Origin: Nostocoides sp. HKS02
GTDB lineage: Bacteria; Actinomycetota; Actinomycetes; Actinomycetales; Dermatophilaceae
Length of the DNA: 64,000 nt
Reading direction: 5' to 3'
NCBI RefSeq assembly: GCF_009707485.1
Contig: NZ_CP046121.1
Span: forward strand, 1,736,001-1,800,000
Part shown: one piece after another, positions 28,695 through 38,816 of the stretch
Numbering within the stretch: the stretch's first letter is position 1
How the letters are laid out: each line of letters begins with the position of its first letter
Made by a program: the position numbers and the translations under genes
Notes under the pieces: model-generated
Database searches by the model: none
Told to the model about the DNA's origin: nothing
The model's input: only the letters and a program-made list of their open reading frames with translations

Positions 28695-28699
28695 GGGGT

Positions 28700-29902
28700 A
28701 TGCCGGATGGCCCGCTTCGCCGCCACCGCGCCGCTCTCGTGGCGGTCGCGGCCGGGTGCGTTCTTGCTGCCGCGTGCAGCGCCGCCTCGCCCACCGTGCC
28801 CACCACCACGCCCACCACTACGACCACCACTACGCCGACGACCACCACCGCACCATCGAGCGAGACCGCGACGGCTGGGACGGCTGGGACCTCGGCGTCC
28901 CGGCCACCACCGACGTCCCACAGCAGTGCGCCGCGGCTGCCCACCCAGGTGCTCGCGTCGCACCTCGACGTCCCGTGGGCGGTGGCGTTCCTGCCCGACG
29001 GTTCAGCCCTGGTCACCTTGCGCAACAAGGCGCAGGTGCTGCAGCTGCGCGCTGGAGCAGCTCCGCTGGTCCTCGCCACGATCGCGGGCGTGCACCCCTT
29101 AAGCGAGGGTGGCCTGCTCGGCATCGCGGTGTCCCCGACCTTCGCCCGCGACCACCGGGTCTTCGTCTACTTCACTGCGGCAGCCGACAACCGGGTGGTC
29201 CGCCTGGTGCTCGCGCACGGTCGGTTGACCGACCCGGTGCCGGTCCTCACCGGCATACGCAAGGCGGGCAACCACAACGGTGGGCGGCTGGCGTTCGGAC
29301 CCGACGGCGACCTCTACGTCACCACCGGCGATGCCACCGACCGACCGCTGGCCCAGCAGCGCGGTTCCCTCAACGGCAAGATCCTCCGGATCACCCAGGA
29401 CGGCAGACCCGCCCCGGGCAACCCGTTCGGCGCCTCGCCCGTGTGGAGCTACGGACACCGCAACGTGCAGGGCATCGCCTGGACACCAGACGGTCGGATG
29501 TACGCCAGTGAGTTCGGCCAGGACACGTGGGACGAGCTCAACCTCATCCAGCCGGGCCGGAACTACGGGTGGCCGGTCGTCGAGGGCAGGGGTGGTCAGC
29601 CCGGGTTCGTCGACCCGGTCGCCCAGTGGCCGACCTCGCAGGCCTCACCGAGCGGCATCGCGGTCGCTGCGGGAGCCATCTGGATGACGGCGTTGCGGGG
29701 CGAGTCCCTGTGGCGAATCCCGTTGACCTCCAACGGGATTGGTACGCCACGTCGTTTGCTCGCAGGGACGTACGGCAGGCTCCGCGATGCGGTCGCGGCG
29801 CCCGACGGACGCCTGTGGATCCTCACGAGCAACACGTTCCGCGGCACGCCCGGTCCGCAGGACGACCGGGTGGTCGCGCTCGACCTCGCCGACCTGCGCT
29901 GA
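28700..29902 (+). CDS. Lipoprotein PQQ-dependent sugar dehydrogenase (soluble aldose dehydrogenase type)
   Basis: 400 residues. The signal sequence MPDGPLRRHRAALVAVAAG ends in lipobox LAAAC (Cys about residue 26), so the mature protein is membrane-anchored outside the cell. A Thr-rich linker follows. The rest is a six-bladed propeller of the YliI/GDH-B family: PWAVAFLPDGSALVT, GGLLGIAVSPTF, NHNGGRLAFGPDGDLYVTTG, SYGHRNVQGIAW and GQDTWDELNLIQPGRNYGWP. It would oxidise aldose sugars using PQQ; no pqq synthesis genes are here, so the cofactor source is unclear. Convergent with gatB (13 bases apart). Confidence 0.88.
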   Translation: MPDGPLRRHRAALVAVAAGCVLAAACSAASPTVPTTTPTTTTTTTPTTTTAPSSETATAGTAGTSASRPPPTSHSSAPRLPTQVLASHLDVPWAVAFLPDGSALVTLRNKAQVLQLRAGAAPLVLATIAGVHPLSEGGLLGIAVSPTFARDHRVFVYFTAAADNRVVRLVLAHGRLTDPVPVLTGIRKAGNHNGGRLAFGPDGDLYVTTGDATDRPLAQQRGSLNGKILRITQDGRPAPGNPFGASPVWSYGHRNVQGIAWTPDGRMYASEFGQDTWDELNLIQPGRNYGWPVVEGRGGQPGFVDPVAQWPTSQASPSGIAVAAGAIWMTALRGESLWRIPLTSNGIGTPRRLLAGTYGRLRDAVAAPDGRLWILTSNTFRGTPGPQDDRVVALDLADLR

Positions 29903-29915
29903 GGACCGGCCGGCG

Positions 29916-31463
29916 TCAGGTCAGGCGGGCGAGGATGATCTCGCGCGCCTTGCCGGCGTCGGCCTGCCCCCGCATCTCCTTCATGACCTGGCCGATCAGT
30001 GCACCGGCGGCCTGCACCTTGCCGTCGCGAACCTTCTGTGCCACCTCGGGGTTGGCCTCGATGACCCTGTCGACGGCCACCTCGAGAGCACCGTCGTCCT
30101 GGACGAGCTCGAGGCCCCGTGCATCGGCGACGGCAGTCGGCGAGCCTTCACCGGCGATCACGCCGTCGAGGACCTGGCGCGCCATCGAGTCGTTGAGCCG
30201 CCCGGCCCGGACCAGGCCGTCGAGCTCGGCGATGTCGGCCGGGCTCACCCCGAACTCGTCGACACCCTTGCCCTCGGCGTTGGCGCGACGGGCGAGCTCA
30301 CCGCTCCACCACTTACGTGCGGCGGCCGGAGTCGCACCGGCGGCCACGGTCTCCTCGATGAGCCCGACCGCACCCGCGTTGACGACGTCGCGCATCTCGA
30401 GATCGCTGAAGCCCCACCCAGTCTGGAGCCGCCGGCGACGCAGTCCAGGAGGCTCCGGGAGGGTCTGGCCGAGCGCGTCGACGACCTCACGCGTCGGGGC
30501 GACGGGGACGAGGTCGGGCTCGGGGAAGTAGCGGTAGTCCTCGGCGTCGGACTTCTCGCGACCACTGGTGGTCACGCCGGTGTCCTCGTGCCAGTGACGG
30601 GTCTCCTGGGTGATGCGCTCGCCCCGGTCGAGAACCGCGGCGTGGCGCGTGATCTCGTAGCGCACGGCGCGCTCGACGCTGCGCAGCGAGTTGACGTTCT
30701 TGGTCTCGGTGCGCGTGCCCAGGGGGACGTCGTCCTGGCTCTGGCCGTCGGCCGCCTTGGGACGCAGCGACACGTTGGCGTCACACCGCAGCGAGCCCTG
30801 CTCCATCTTGACATCGGACACGCCCAGCGCGCGCAGCAGCTCACGCAGCGCGGCGACGTAGGCCCGAGCGACCTCGGGTGCGCGTGCCCCCGCTCCGGTG
30901 AGCGGCTTGGTCACGATCTCGATCAGCGGGATGCCGGCGCGGTTGTAGTCGACCAGGGAGTGGTCGGCGCCGTGGATGCGACCGGTGGAGCCGCCGAGGT
31001 GCAGCGACTTGCCGGTGTCCTCCTCCATGTGGGCGCGCTCGATGGCCACGCGATAGGTCGTGCCGTCGTCGAGCTCGACGTCGAGGTGGCCCTCGAAGGC
31101 GATCGGCTCGTCATACTGGCTGGTCTGGAAGTTCTTGGGCATGTCCGGGTAGAAGTAGTTCTTGCGGGCGAAGCGGCACCACTGCGCGATCTCGCAGTTG
31201 AGCGCCAGGCCGATCCGGATGGCCGACTCCACGGCCCGCTCGTTGACCACGGGCAGTGCGCCGGGCAGCCCGAGACAGACCGGGCACACCTGGCTGTTGG
31301 GCTCGGCCCCGAACCCGGTGGCGCACCCGCAGAACATCTTGGTGGCGGTGTTGAGCTCGACGTGGACCTCGAGGCCCATCACGGGGTCATAGCGCTCGAT
31401 GGCGTCGTCGTAGTCGACGATCTCCTCGGCCGAGGACATCGTGGCAGCGGTCAGGTCGGTCAC
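29916..31463 (-). CDS. gatB: Aspartyl/glutamyl-tRNA amidotransferase subunit B
   Basis: Binds misacylated Glu-tRNA(Gln) or Asp-tRNA(Asn), phosphorylates it and transfers ammonia delivered by GatA. 515 residues: [54 protein letters not shown] and the C-terminal YqeY-like helical domain. GTG 31463 lies 2 bases after the gatA stop with AAGGGAG upstream; an ATG at 31442 is an alternative. Its presence implies that this organism charges at least tRNA(Gln) indirectly. Confidence 0.97.
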   Translation of the reverse strand: MTDLTAATMSSAEEIVDYDDAIERYDPVMGLEVHVELNTATKMFCGCATGFGAEPNSQVCPVCLGLPGALPVVNERAVESAIRIGLALNCEIAQWCRFARKNYFYPDMPKNFQTSQYDEPIAFEGHLDVELDDGTTYRVAIERAHMEEDTGKSLHLGGSTGRIHGADHSLVDYNRAGIPLIEIVTKPLTGAGARAPEVARAYVAALRELLRALGVSDVKMEQGSLRCDANVSLRPKAADGQSQDDVPLGTRTETKNVNSLRSVERAVRYEITRHAAVLDRGERITQETRHWHEDTGVTTSGREKSDAEDYRYFPEPDLVPVAPTREVVDALGQTLPEPPGLRRRRLQTGWGFSDLEMRDVVNAGAVGLIEETVAAGATPAAARKWWSGELARRANAEGKGVDEFGVSPADIAELDGLVRAGRLNDSMARQVLDGVIAGEGSPTAVADARGLELVQDDGALEVAVDRVIEANPEVAQKVRDGKVQAAGALIGQVMKEMRGQADAGKAREIILARLT

Positions 31464-31465
31464 GG

Positions 31466-32983
31466 TCAGGCTCCCTTCGCGGTCAGCTCGGGGGCCTTGG
31501 CCAGGAGCGGCCCACCCCACCGGTCGACGAGCATCTTCTCCAGGGCTGCCCCGACGCCGTAGAGCCGCTCGTCCTTCGTCGCCGGGGCGAGGATCTGGAT
31601 GCCGGTCGGCAGTCCGTCCTCGTCGGCCAGGCCGCTCGGCAGCGACATGCCGGGCACTCCGGCCAGGTTGGCCGGGATCGTCGCGACGTCCTGCAGGTAC
31701 ATCGACATCGGGTCGTCCAGCTTGTCGCCGAGCTTGAAGGCGGTGGTGGGGGCCGTGGGGCTCACCAGCACGTCGACCCGCTCGAAGGCGGTGGCGAAGT
31801 CGTTCGCGATGAGGCGTCGGACCTTCTGCGCCTGGCCGTAGTAGGCGTCGTAGTAGCCGCTGGAGAGCGCATAGGTGCCCAGGATGATGCGGCGCTTCAC
31901 CTCGTCGCCGAAGCCGGCGTCGCGGGTGGCGGCCATGACCTGCTCGGCGCTGGGGTCGTCGATCCCGGCCGGCAGCACGCGCCGGCCGTAGCGCATGCCG
32001 TCGAACTTCGCGAGGTTGGAGGACGCCTCGCTGGGGAGGATGAGGTAGTACGCCGCCAGGGCGTAGTCGAAGCTCGGGCACGACACCTCGACCACCTCGG
32101 CACCGGCGTCCTGCAGCAGCTGCACCGACTCGTCGAACCGGGCGCGAACCCCGGCCTGGTAGCCCTCGCCTCCGAGCTCCTTGATGACGCCGACCCGCAG
32201 GCCCTGCACATCGGCGCGACGAGCGGCCTCGACGACGGCGGGCACCGGCGCGTCGATCGAGGTGGAGTCCATCGGGTCGTGGCCGCCGATCACCGAGTGC
32301 AGCAGCGCGGCGTCGAGCACCGTGCGCGTGCAGGGACCGGCCTGGTCGAGGCTGGAGGCGAGCGCCACCAGCCCGTAGCGGGAGACGCCCCCGTACGTCG
32401 GCTTGACGCCGACCGTGCCGGTCACGGAGGCCGGCTGCCGGATCGAGCCACCGGTGTCGGTGCCGATCGCGAGCGGTGCCTCGTATGCCGCGACGACGGC
32501 GCTGGAGCCACCGCCGGACCCGCCCGGGATGCGAGTGAGGTCCCACGGGTTGTGGGTCGGGCCGTAGGCGGAGTGCTCGGTGGAGGACCCCATGGCGAAC
32601 TCGTCCATGTTGGTCTTGCCCAGGATCGGCATGCCAGCAGCCTTGAGGCGGCTCACCAGCGTGGCGTCATAGGGCGGGATCCAGCCCTCGAGGATCCTGG
32701 AACCGCAAGTCGTCGGCAGGCCCTTGGTCGCCAGCACGTCCTTGACCGCGATGGGCACCCCGGCCAGCACGTGCAGCTCCTCGCCGGACCGTCGCCGCTC
32801 GTCGACGGCGCGCGCGGCCGCCAAGGCGCCCTCACCGTCGACATGGAGGTAGGCGTGGACGTCGGCGTCCACGGTGGCGATCCGGTCGAGGTGCGCCTGC
32901 ACGACTTCCACCGAGCTGAGCTCGCCGGAGTCCAGGGCATGCGCCAGCTCGGCAGCGCTGAAACGGGTGATGTCGGAGTTCAC
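31466..32983 (-). CDS. gatA: Aspartyl/glutamyl-tRNA amidotransferase subunit A
   Basis: Amidase that releases ammonia from glutamine for GatB. 505 residues with the amidase signature: catalytic Lys in [30 protein letters not shown], and the Ser-cisSer pair in [17 protein letters not shown] and [14 protein letters not shown]. Second gene of gatCAB, 24 bases after gatC. ATG 32983 has GGACGGCCC upstream, a weak ribosome site. Confidence 0.97.
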   Translation of the reverse strand: MNSDITRFSAAELAHALDSGELSSVEVVQAHLDRIATVDADVHAYLHVDGEGALAAARAVDERRRSGEELHVLAGVPIAVKDVLATKGLPTTCGSRILEGWIPPYDATLVSRLKAAGMPILGKTNMDEFAMGSSTEHSAYGPTHNPWDLTRIPGGSGGGSSAVVAAYEAPLAIGTDTGGSIRQPASVTGTVGVKPTYGGVSRYGLVALASSLDQAGPCTRTVLDAALLHSVIGGHDPMDSTSIDAPVPAVVEAARRADVQGLRVGVIKELGGEGYQAGVRARFDESVQLLQDAGAEVVEVSCPSFDYALAAYYLILPSEASSNLAKFDGMRYGRRVLPAGIDDPSAEQVMAATRDAGFGDEVKRRIILGTYALSSGYYDAYYGQAQKVRRLIANDFATAFERVDVLVSPTAPTTAFKLGDKLDDPMSMYLQDVATIPANLAGVPGMSLPSGLADEDGLPTGIQILAPATKDERLYGVGAALEKMLVDRWGGPLLAKAPELTAKGA

Positions 32984-33007
32984 GGGCCGTCCTTGGTGGG
33001 GGTCTGG

Positions 33008-33304
33008 TCAGTCTTCGGCGAGGATGCGCGGCACGGAGAAGCGCTGCTGCTCCTGCTCCGGGGCGCCGGCCAGGGCAGCCTGCGCCCCCAGTGACGGGCG
33101 CACCTCGTCGGGACGGGTGACGTTCGTGATCGGGAGCGGGTGGGACATCGGCTCGATGTCGTCGGCCGCCACCTCCTGGACCTTGGCGACGGACTCCAGG
33201 ATGACGCCCAGCTCGCCGACCATGCGGTCGAGCTCGGCATCGGACAGGTCGATGCGGGCGAGGCCGGCGAGGTGCGCGACGTCGTCCCGTGACAGTGCGG
33301 ACAT
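33008..33304 (-). CDS. gatC: Aspartyl/glutamyl-tRNA amidotransferase subunit C
   Basis: 98 residues (MSALSRDDVAHLAGLARIDL at the N-terminus), the small subunit that wraps around and stabilises GatAB. First gene of the operon. ATG 33304 lies 6 bases after TAGACT, so a leaderless start is likely. Divergent from the methylmalonyl-CoA epimerase gene. Confidence 0.95.
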   Translation of the reverse strand: MSALSRDDVAHLAGLARIDLSDAELDRMVGELGVILESVAKVQEVAADDIEPMSHPLPITNVTRPDEVRPSLGAQAALAGAPEQEQQRFSVPRILAED

Positions 33305-33310
33305 GCGGCC

Positions 33311-33367
33311 AGTCTATGGCGCGTGACGCATCACTCATGTCGCGGTGCAGGGCCCCGGCTCTAGGGT
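33311..33367. promoter_or_regulatory. Divergent promoters of gatC and the epimerase gene
   Basis: TAGACT (minus, 33316-33311) is 6 bases from the gatC ATG; TAGGGT (plus, 33362-33367) is 7 bases from the epimerase ATG. Both genes lack ribosome sites. Confidence 0.55.
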
Positions 33368-33374
33368 GAAAGCC

Positions 33375-33815
33375 ATGAGTGCCCTCCCCACCGAGCTCTT
33401 CACCGCCATCGACCACGTCGGAGTGGCGGTCGCCGACCTCGACGCCGCGATCACCTTCTACCGGGACACCTTCGGCATGGAGCTGGCCCACGAGGAGGTC
33501 AACGAGGAGCAGGGGGTCCGCGAGGCGATGATGGCCGTCGGGGGCAGCGGGTCTCACATCCAGCTCCTCGCCCCGCTCTCGCCCGAGTCCACCATCGCCA
33601 AGTTCCTCGAGCGCTCGGGCCCGGGCGTGCAGCAGGTGGCCTACCGCGTCGAGGACGTCGAAGCGGTCAGCCAGGTTCTGCGTGAGCGCGGCCTTCGGCT
33701 GCTCTACGACACCCCGCGGCGCGGCACCTCCAACTCCCGGGTGAACTTCATCCACCCCAAGGACGCCGGCGGGATCCTCGTCGAGCTGGTCCAGCCCGCG
33801 CACGAGACCCACTGA
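33375..33815 (+). CDS. mce: Methylmalonyl-CoA epimerase
   Basis: Interconverts (R)- and (S)-methylmalonyl-CoA, linking ethylmalonyl-CoA and propionyl-CoA pathways to succinyl-CoA. 146-residue vicinal-oxygen-chelate protein with metal ligands in AIDHVGVAVADL, SHIQLLAPL and GILVELVQP, and the family-specific GVQQVAYRVEDV. The frame opens earlier (33345), but the ATG at 33375 follows the -10 box at leaderless distance. It is immediately upstream of the crotonyl-CoA carboxylase/reductase gene. Confidence 0.93.
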   Translation: MSALPTELFTAIDHVGVAVADLDAAITFYRDTFGMELAHEEVNEEQGVREAMMAVGGSGSHIQLLAPLSPESTIAKFLERSGPGVQQVAYRVEDVEAVSQVLRERGLRLLYDTPRRGTSNSRVNFIHPKDAGGILVELVQPAHETH

Positions 33816-33955
33816 CCGCCGCCGCCTCGACCGGGTGAGCCACGTCACCGCGTGACCGCAGTCTCAGTCCCTCCCCAATCCGGTTACGCGCCAGTAGTTT
33901 CGGGTTCAGCCGTGCTGACCGACGACCCGTAACCGCGAGCCGAGGAGCCACACCG

Positions 33956-35293
33956 ATGCAGGAAATCCGCGACGCCATCCTCTCCGGGGACCGCACCCAG
34001 GAGACGTATGCCGGACTGACCATCCCCGAGTCCTACCGCGCCGTGACGGTGCACAAGGACGAGGTCGACCTCTTCGAGGGTCTGGCCAGTCGTGACAAGG
34101 ACCCCCGCAAGTCGCTCCACGTCGACGACGTGCCGATCCCCGAGCTCGCGCCCGGCGAAGCCCTCGTCGCGGTGATGGCCAGTGCCATCAACTACAACAC
34201 CGTCTGGACCTCCATCTTCGAGCCGGTGTCGACGTTCGGGTTCCTCGAGCGCTACGGCCGCACGTCCGAGTACGCCAAGCGGCACGACCTGCCGTACCAC
34301 ATCGTCGGGTCCGACCTGGCGGGCGTCGTGCTGCGCACCGGTCCCGGCGTCCGGAAGTGGAAGCCAGGCAACGAGGTCGTCGCGCACTGCCTGTCCGTCG
34401 AGCTCGAGGACGCCGACGGCCACAACGACACGATGCTCGACCCGCAGCAGCGCATCTGGGGCTTCGAGACCAACTTCGGCGGCCTGGCCGAGCTCGCCAT
34501 CGTCAAGACCAACCAGCTGATGCCCAAGCCGGACCATCTGACCTGGGAGGAGGCCGCCTCCCCCGGGCTGGTGAACTCCACGGCATACCGCCAGCTCGTC
34601 TCGCGCAACGGCGCGGGCATGAAGCTCGGTGACACGGTCCTCATCTGGGGCGCCTCGGGCGGCCTCGGTTCGTACGCCACCCAGATGGCGCTGGCCGGTG
34701 GCGCCACGCCCGTCTGCGTCGTCTCCTCCCCCGACAAGGCCGAGATCTGCCACGCCATGGGTGCCGAGCTCGTCATCGACCGCAACGCCGAGGACTACCG
34801 GTTCTGGAAGGACGAGCGCACCCAGGACCCGAAGGAGTGGAAGCGCCTTGGCGGCCGGATCCGCGAGCTCACCGGGGGCAAGGACGTCGACATCGTCTTC
34901 GAGCACCCGGGCCGCGAGACCTTCGGCGCGAGCACCTACGTCGCCCGCAAGGGAGGGACCATCGTCACCTGCGCGTCGACCAGCGGCTACATGCACGAGT
35001 ACGACAACCGCTACCTCTGGATGAGCCTCAAGCGGATCATCGGCTCGCACTTCGCCAACTACCGCGAGGCCTGGGAGGCCAACGACCTGATCAACCGCGG
35101 CCTGATCCACCCCACGCTGTCCAAGACGTACCGCATGGAGGACGTCGGACAGGCGACCTACGACGTCCACAAGAACCTGCACCAGGGCAAGGTCGGGGTG
35201 CTGACGTTGGCGCCCGAGGGTGGCCTCGGAGTCTCCAACCCCGCCAAGCGCGCCGTCCACGAACAGGCGATCAACCGGTTCCGCAACGCCTGA
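33956..35293 (+). CDS. ccrA: Crotonyl-CoA carboxylase/reductase
   Basis: Key enzyme of the ethylmalonyl-CoA pathway: NADPH-dependent reductive carboxylation of crotonyl-CoA to ethylmalonyl-CoA. 445-residue zinc-less MDR protein with NADPH-binding GASGGLGSYATQMAL. The CO2-binding residues known from the Kitasatospora enzyme (Asn81, Phe170, Glu171, His365) fall at exactly the same numbers here, in AINYNTVW, WGFETNFGG and IGSHFANY. So it is a true carboxylase, not merely a reductase. ATG 33956 has GAGGAG 7 bases upstream; the 140-base leader carries GGTTAC (33882) and GTAACC (33929) as distant inverted words of unknown role. Confidence 0.96.
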   Translation: MQEIRDAILSGDRTQETYAGLTIPESYRAVTVHKDEVDLFEGLASRDKDPRKSLHVDDVPIPELAPGEALVAVMASAINYNTVWTSIFEPVSTFGFLERYGRTSEYAKRHDLPYHIVGSDLAGVVLRTGPGVRKWKPGNEVVAHCLSVELEDADGHNDTMLDPQQRIWGFETNFGGLAELAIVKTNQLMPKPDHLTWEEAASPGLVNSTAYRQLVSRNGAGMKLGDTVLIWGASGGLGSYATQMALAGGATPVCVVSSPDKAEICHAMGAELVIDRNAEDYRFWKDERTQDPKEWKRLGGRIRELTGGKDVDIVFEHPGRETFGASTYVARKGGTIVTCASTSGYMHEYDNRYLWMSLKRIIGSHFANYREAWEANDLINRGLIHPTLSKTYRMEDVGQATYDVHKNLHQGKVGVLTLAPEGGLGVSNPAKRAVHEQAINRFRNA

Positions 35294-35341
35294 CCTGCGG
35301 CGTTCGACCGTTCGCGACAGGCGGTGCCCTAGGGTCGAGTC

Positions 35342-36630
35342 ATGTCTGTGCTCACCCGATGGCGCGCGTACCAACGTGCCCAGCGAGAGGCGCTGCGCGC
35401 GAGCAACCACCCGCATGCCCTGGCCGACGAGGGCGTCCCTGTGGGTCCGGACCTGCTGCGTGACCTGTCTCGCGACGACGCCGCCCAGACGGCGCCACCG
35501 GTGCCCACGGATGGTGACACCTTGGGCCCCGGACCCGGACCCGACGAGCACGCTCCGTCGGAGGAGTACCCGTACGGCCGGGCGGGGCGGCCCCTCAACC
35601 GGCAGTCACCGTTCTACCTCGGCTTCGTCGGGGCGTTCGGCGTGCTCATCGCCCTCGGGCTGTGGAACACCATGGGTCGCCTCACGACGGTCATCACCCT
35701 GGTCGTCGTCGCCCTGTTCCTGACCCTCGCCCTCAACCCCATCGTCGAGTCGCTGACCCGGCGCGGGATGCTGCGGGCCTGGGCGGTGTTCGTCGTGTTC
35801 GCGGGCGTGCTGGTGGTCTTCGTCCTGCTCGGGCTGCTGGTCGTACCTCCCGTCGCGTCCCAGAGCACCCAGCTCGTCAAGGAGGCTCCGAGCTATCTCG
35901 ACAACGTCCTCAAGAGCAAGCTCGTGCAGGGGCTCGACCAGCACTACCACGTGGTCGACAAGATCTCGGTGGAGTTCAACAAGCGCCTGACCGACAGCAA
36001 CTTCCTCAGCCAGGTCTTCGGCGGCGTCCTCGGAGCCGGCCGCGCGGTGCTGACGGGCATCTTCCAGATGTTCACGGTGCTGGTGCTGACGTTGTTCTTC
36101 CTCGCGAACCTGCCCCGGGTCAAGCAGGCGGCCTTCGACGTCGTCCCGGCCTCGCGGCGTCCCCGCGTCATCTCGCTGTCCGAAGAGATCATGCGGCGCA
36201 CCGGCTCCTACGCGATCGGCCAGGTCGCCGTCGCCGCGGTCAACGCGATGTTCAGCTGGATCATGATGTCGATCGTCGGCATCCCGTATGCCGCGGTGCT
36301 CGCGGTCCTCGTGGCTTCCTCGGGCTCGTCCCCATGGTCGGAGCCACGCTCGGCGCAGTGCTCGTGTCGACCGTGGCCGTCTTCGACGAGCCCCGCAAGA
36401 TGGTCATCGCGATCGTCTACTACGTCGTCTACCAGCAGATCGAGAACTACGTGGTCATGCCGCGGGTCATGCAGCACACCGTCTCGGTGCCCGGCGGCAT
36501 CACAGTGGTCGCGGCCCTGGCCGGCGGCACCCTGCTCGGCATGCTGGGCGCGCTGCTGGCCATCCCCTTCGCCGCGGGGCTGCTGCTTCTCTACGAAGAG
36601 GTCCTGTTGCCGCGACAGCGCCGGCACTGA
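35342..36630 (+). pseudogene. AI-2E family transporter, frameshifted
   Basis: Integral membrane protein of the AI-2E/PerM family. After a hydrophilic N-terminus of about 85 residues come membrane segments (GFVGAFGVLIALGLWNT, TLVVVALFLTLALNPIVESL) and the conserved FFLANLPRVKQ. Near 36311-36317 (GTGGCTTCC) one base appears missing: the frame then continues as FLGLVPMVGATLGAVLVST, QQIENYVVMPRVMQHTVSVP and AIPFAAGLLLLYEEVLL to the TGA at 36630. 1289 bases is one less than a multiple of three. Both halves are well conserved, so a sequencing error or very recent mutation is likely. ATG 35342 is 6 bases after TAGGGT (35330-35335). Confidence 0.8.
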
Positions 36631-36642
36631 CGGGCGCCCGGT

Positions 36643-36942
36643 TCAGCGGGTCGCCCCCAGCGGGCGGCGCCGCTCCCTCGCCTCCCAGCACGAGGTGTGC
36701 CAGTGGCGTCGGTCCTCGAGTCCGCCCATGCCCTCCGCGGGCCACGCCACGACGTGCGGCGTGCCGAGGGCGATGCCCTGCTGGCAGCCCGGGCACAGGT
36801 AGTCCCGGGTCGACCCCGCACCACTGACCCGGCGCACGAACCACTCGGACCCGGCATACGACTCGCGGCGCACGAGTCCCCCGACCGCGCGGTCGAGGTT
36901 GAGCGGGGCGTCGTCACGGCGACGGCGGTTGGCGCGCGGCAC
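36643..36942 (-). CDS. Conserved actinobacterial zinc-ribbon-like protein
   Basis: 99 residues. A basic N-terminus (Pro-Arg-Ala-Asn-Arg-Arg-Arg-Arg) is followed by YLCPGCQQGI and HWHTSCWEARE, a C-x2-C...H-x-H-x3-C pattern that probably binds zinc. Streptomyces homologues are annotated ATP/GTP-binding protein without evidence that I know of. GTG 36942 starts 8 bases after the hydroxyacyl-CoA dehydrogenase stop, so it is probably the last gene of that transcript. Function unknown. Confidence 0.8.
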   Translation of the reverse strand: MPRANRRRRDDAPLNLDRAVGGLVRRESYAGSEWFVRRVSGAGSTRDYLCPGCQQGIALGTPHVVAWPAEGMGGLEDRRHWHTSCWEARERRRPLGATR

Positions 36943-36951
36943 GGTCTGCGG

Positions 36952-38730
36952 CTAGGCGTAGGTGCGAAAGCCCCGACCGGACTTGCGGCCGAGGTAGCCC
37001 GCTGTGACGAGGTGCTCGAGCAGCGGAGCGGGTGCGAAGCCACGCTCCCGGAACTCGAGGTAGAGCTCGCGCTGGATGGCGAGCGAGACGTCGAGGCCCA
37101 CCACGTCGAGCAGCTCGAACGGTCCCATCGGCAGGCCGCACCCGGTCTTCATCGCGGTGTCGATCGCGTCGGCCGTGGCGTAGTTCGCCTCGAGCATCTT
37201 GACGGCGTCGTTGAGGTAGGGGAAGAGCAGGGCGTTGACGATGAAGCCCGACCGGTCACCGCAGGTCACGGCGTGCTTGCCGATCTTGGCGCAGAGGTCC
37301 TGGGTCGTGGCCACCACGTCCGGCGCCGTCGACACCGTGTGGACGACCTCGACGAGCTTCATGATCTGGGCCGGGTTGAAGAAGTGCATGCCGATGACGT
37401 CCTGCGGGCGCGAGGTGGCGGCCGCGCACTCCACCACGGGCAGGCTCGAGGTGGTCGTCGCGAGGATGGCCCCCGGGCGGCAGATCTCGTCGAGGTTCTC
37501 GAAGAGCGCCTTCTTCACGGCCAGGTCCTCGACGACTGCCTCGACCACGAGGTCGGCGTCCCGCAGGTCGTCCAGGGAGGTCGTGCCGGTGAGGTGGCCG
37601 AGTGCGTCGTTCCGCGCGTCCTCGCTGAGCTTGCCGCGCTGGACGGCCTTCTCCAGCGACTTGCGGATGGCGGCGGTGACCGCATCGACCTTGGCCTGGC
37701 TGCGCGTGACGTAGACGACGTCGTAGCCGGCCTTGGCGAAGACCTCGATGATGCCGGTGGCCATCGTGCCCGAACCGACGACCCCGACGGTCCGCACGGA
37801 GCGCAGCTGTGCCCCCGCCTCCCCCTCGGGGCTGGGCGTGAGCGCGTCGGCGACGACCTGCGAGCTGCCGGGCTCGGCATACGTGTAGAAGCCGCGGCCG
37901 CTCTTGCGCCCCTTGAGACCGGCGCTGACGAGCTGCTTGAGCACCGGGCTCGGCGCGTGCAGGCGGTCGCGGCCCTGCTTGTACATCGTGTCGAGGATCT
38001 CGTAAGCGGTGTCGAGGCCGATGAGGTCCATCAGGGCCAGCGGGCCCATCGGGTACCCACAGCCGAGCCGCATCGCCGCGTCGATGTCCTCGCGAGTGGC
38101 GTACTTGGTCTCGAACATCGACACCGCGTGGTTGAGGTAGCCGAAGAGCAGCGCGTTGGCGATGAAGCCGGCCTTGTCGCCAACGATGACCGGCTGCTTG
38201 TCGAGCCGCAGGGCCAGCGCCTTGACGTCCTCGAAGACCTCGTCCTCGGTCACGACGGTGCGGATGACCTCGACGAACTGCAGCACCGGGGCCGGGTTGA
38301 AGAAGTGCATGCCGACGACGCGCTTGGGATTGCCCGTGGCCACGGCGATCTCGGTCACCGACAGCGACGACGTGTTCGTGGCGAGGATGGCGTCCGGACC
38401 GACGATGGCGTCGAGCTTGCCGAAGATGTCCTTCTTGAGGTCGAGGTGCTCGGGCACCGCCTCGACGACGAGCTCGCAGTCGGCGAGCTCGTCCATGCTC
38501 GAGGTGAACTGCACCCGCGAGTGCAGCGCGGCCTGGTCCTCCTCGGTCAGCTTGCCGCGGGCGACGGCGCGGCCCGTGGAGTGCTCGAGGACGCCCCGGC
38601 CCTTCTCGACCGCCGCGTCGTCGACCTCGACGGCCACGACCGTGATCCCGTTGCGCGCGAACACCTCGACGATGCCGGCACCCATGGTGCCGAGACCGAT
38701 CACTCCGACCTTGCTGAACTCACGAGCCAT
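36952..38730 (-). CDS. 3-hydroxyacyl-CoA (3-hydroxybutyryl-CoA) dehydrogenase with two tandem enzyme units
   Basis: 592 residues made of two complete copies of the ~290-residue 3-hydroxybutyryl-CoA dehydrogenase: NAD-binding VIGLGTMGAGIVEVFARNGI (residue ~10) and VVGSGTMATGIIEVFAKAGY (~317), each followed by MHFFNPA and a C-terminal KGRKSGRGFYTYA / GRKSGRGFRTYA. Both halves keep the catalytic His-Glu region, so both may be active. In the ethylmalonyl-CoA pathway it would form crotonyl-CoA precursor from acetoacetyl-CoA; beta-oxidation is an alternative role. ATG 38730 lies 6 bases after CAGACT. Confidence 0.92.
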   Translation of the reverse strand: MAREFSKVGVIGLGTMGAGIVEVFARNGITVVAVEVDDAAVEKGRGVLEHSTGRAVARGKLTEEDQAALHSRVQFTSSMDELADCELVVEAVPEHLDLKKDIFGKLDAIVGPDAILATNTSSLSVTEIAVATGNPKRVVGMHFFNPAPVLQFVEVIRTVVTEDEVFEDVKALALRLDKQPVIVGDKAGFIANALLFGYLNHAVSMFETKYATREDIDAAMRLGCGYPMGPLALMDLIGLDTAYEILDTMYKQGRDRLHAPSPVLKQLVSAGLKGRKSGRGFYTYAEPGSSQVVADALTPSPEGEAGAQLRSVRTVGVVGSGTMATGIIEVFAKAGYDVVYVTRSQAKVDAVTAAIRKSLEKAVQRGKLSEDARNDALGHLTGTTSLDDLRDADLVVEAVVEDLAVKKALFENLDEICRPGAILATTTSSLPVVECAAATSRPQDVIGMHFFNPAQIMKLVEVVHTVSTAPDVVATTQDLCAKIGKHAVTCGDRSGFIVNALLFPYLNDAVKMLEANYATADAIDTAMKTGCGLPMGPFELLDVVGLDVSLAIQRELYLEFRERGFAPAPLLEHLVTAGYLGRKSGRGFRTYA

Positions 38731-38816
38731 GCGGCGAGTCTGGCAGAGTGCGTATGCCGCGTGGACCCCCGGGCGGCGTGACGGTCACCACCCTGCTGCG
38801 CGGGGTGTGCGGCACC

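Noticed and set aside
33882..33934. GGTTAC/GTAACC inverted words upstream of ccrA as an operator
   Set aside because: Only 6-bp arms 41 bases apart; not distinguishable from chance.
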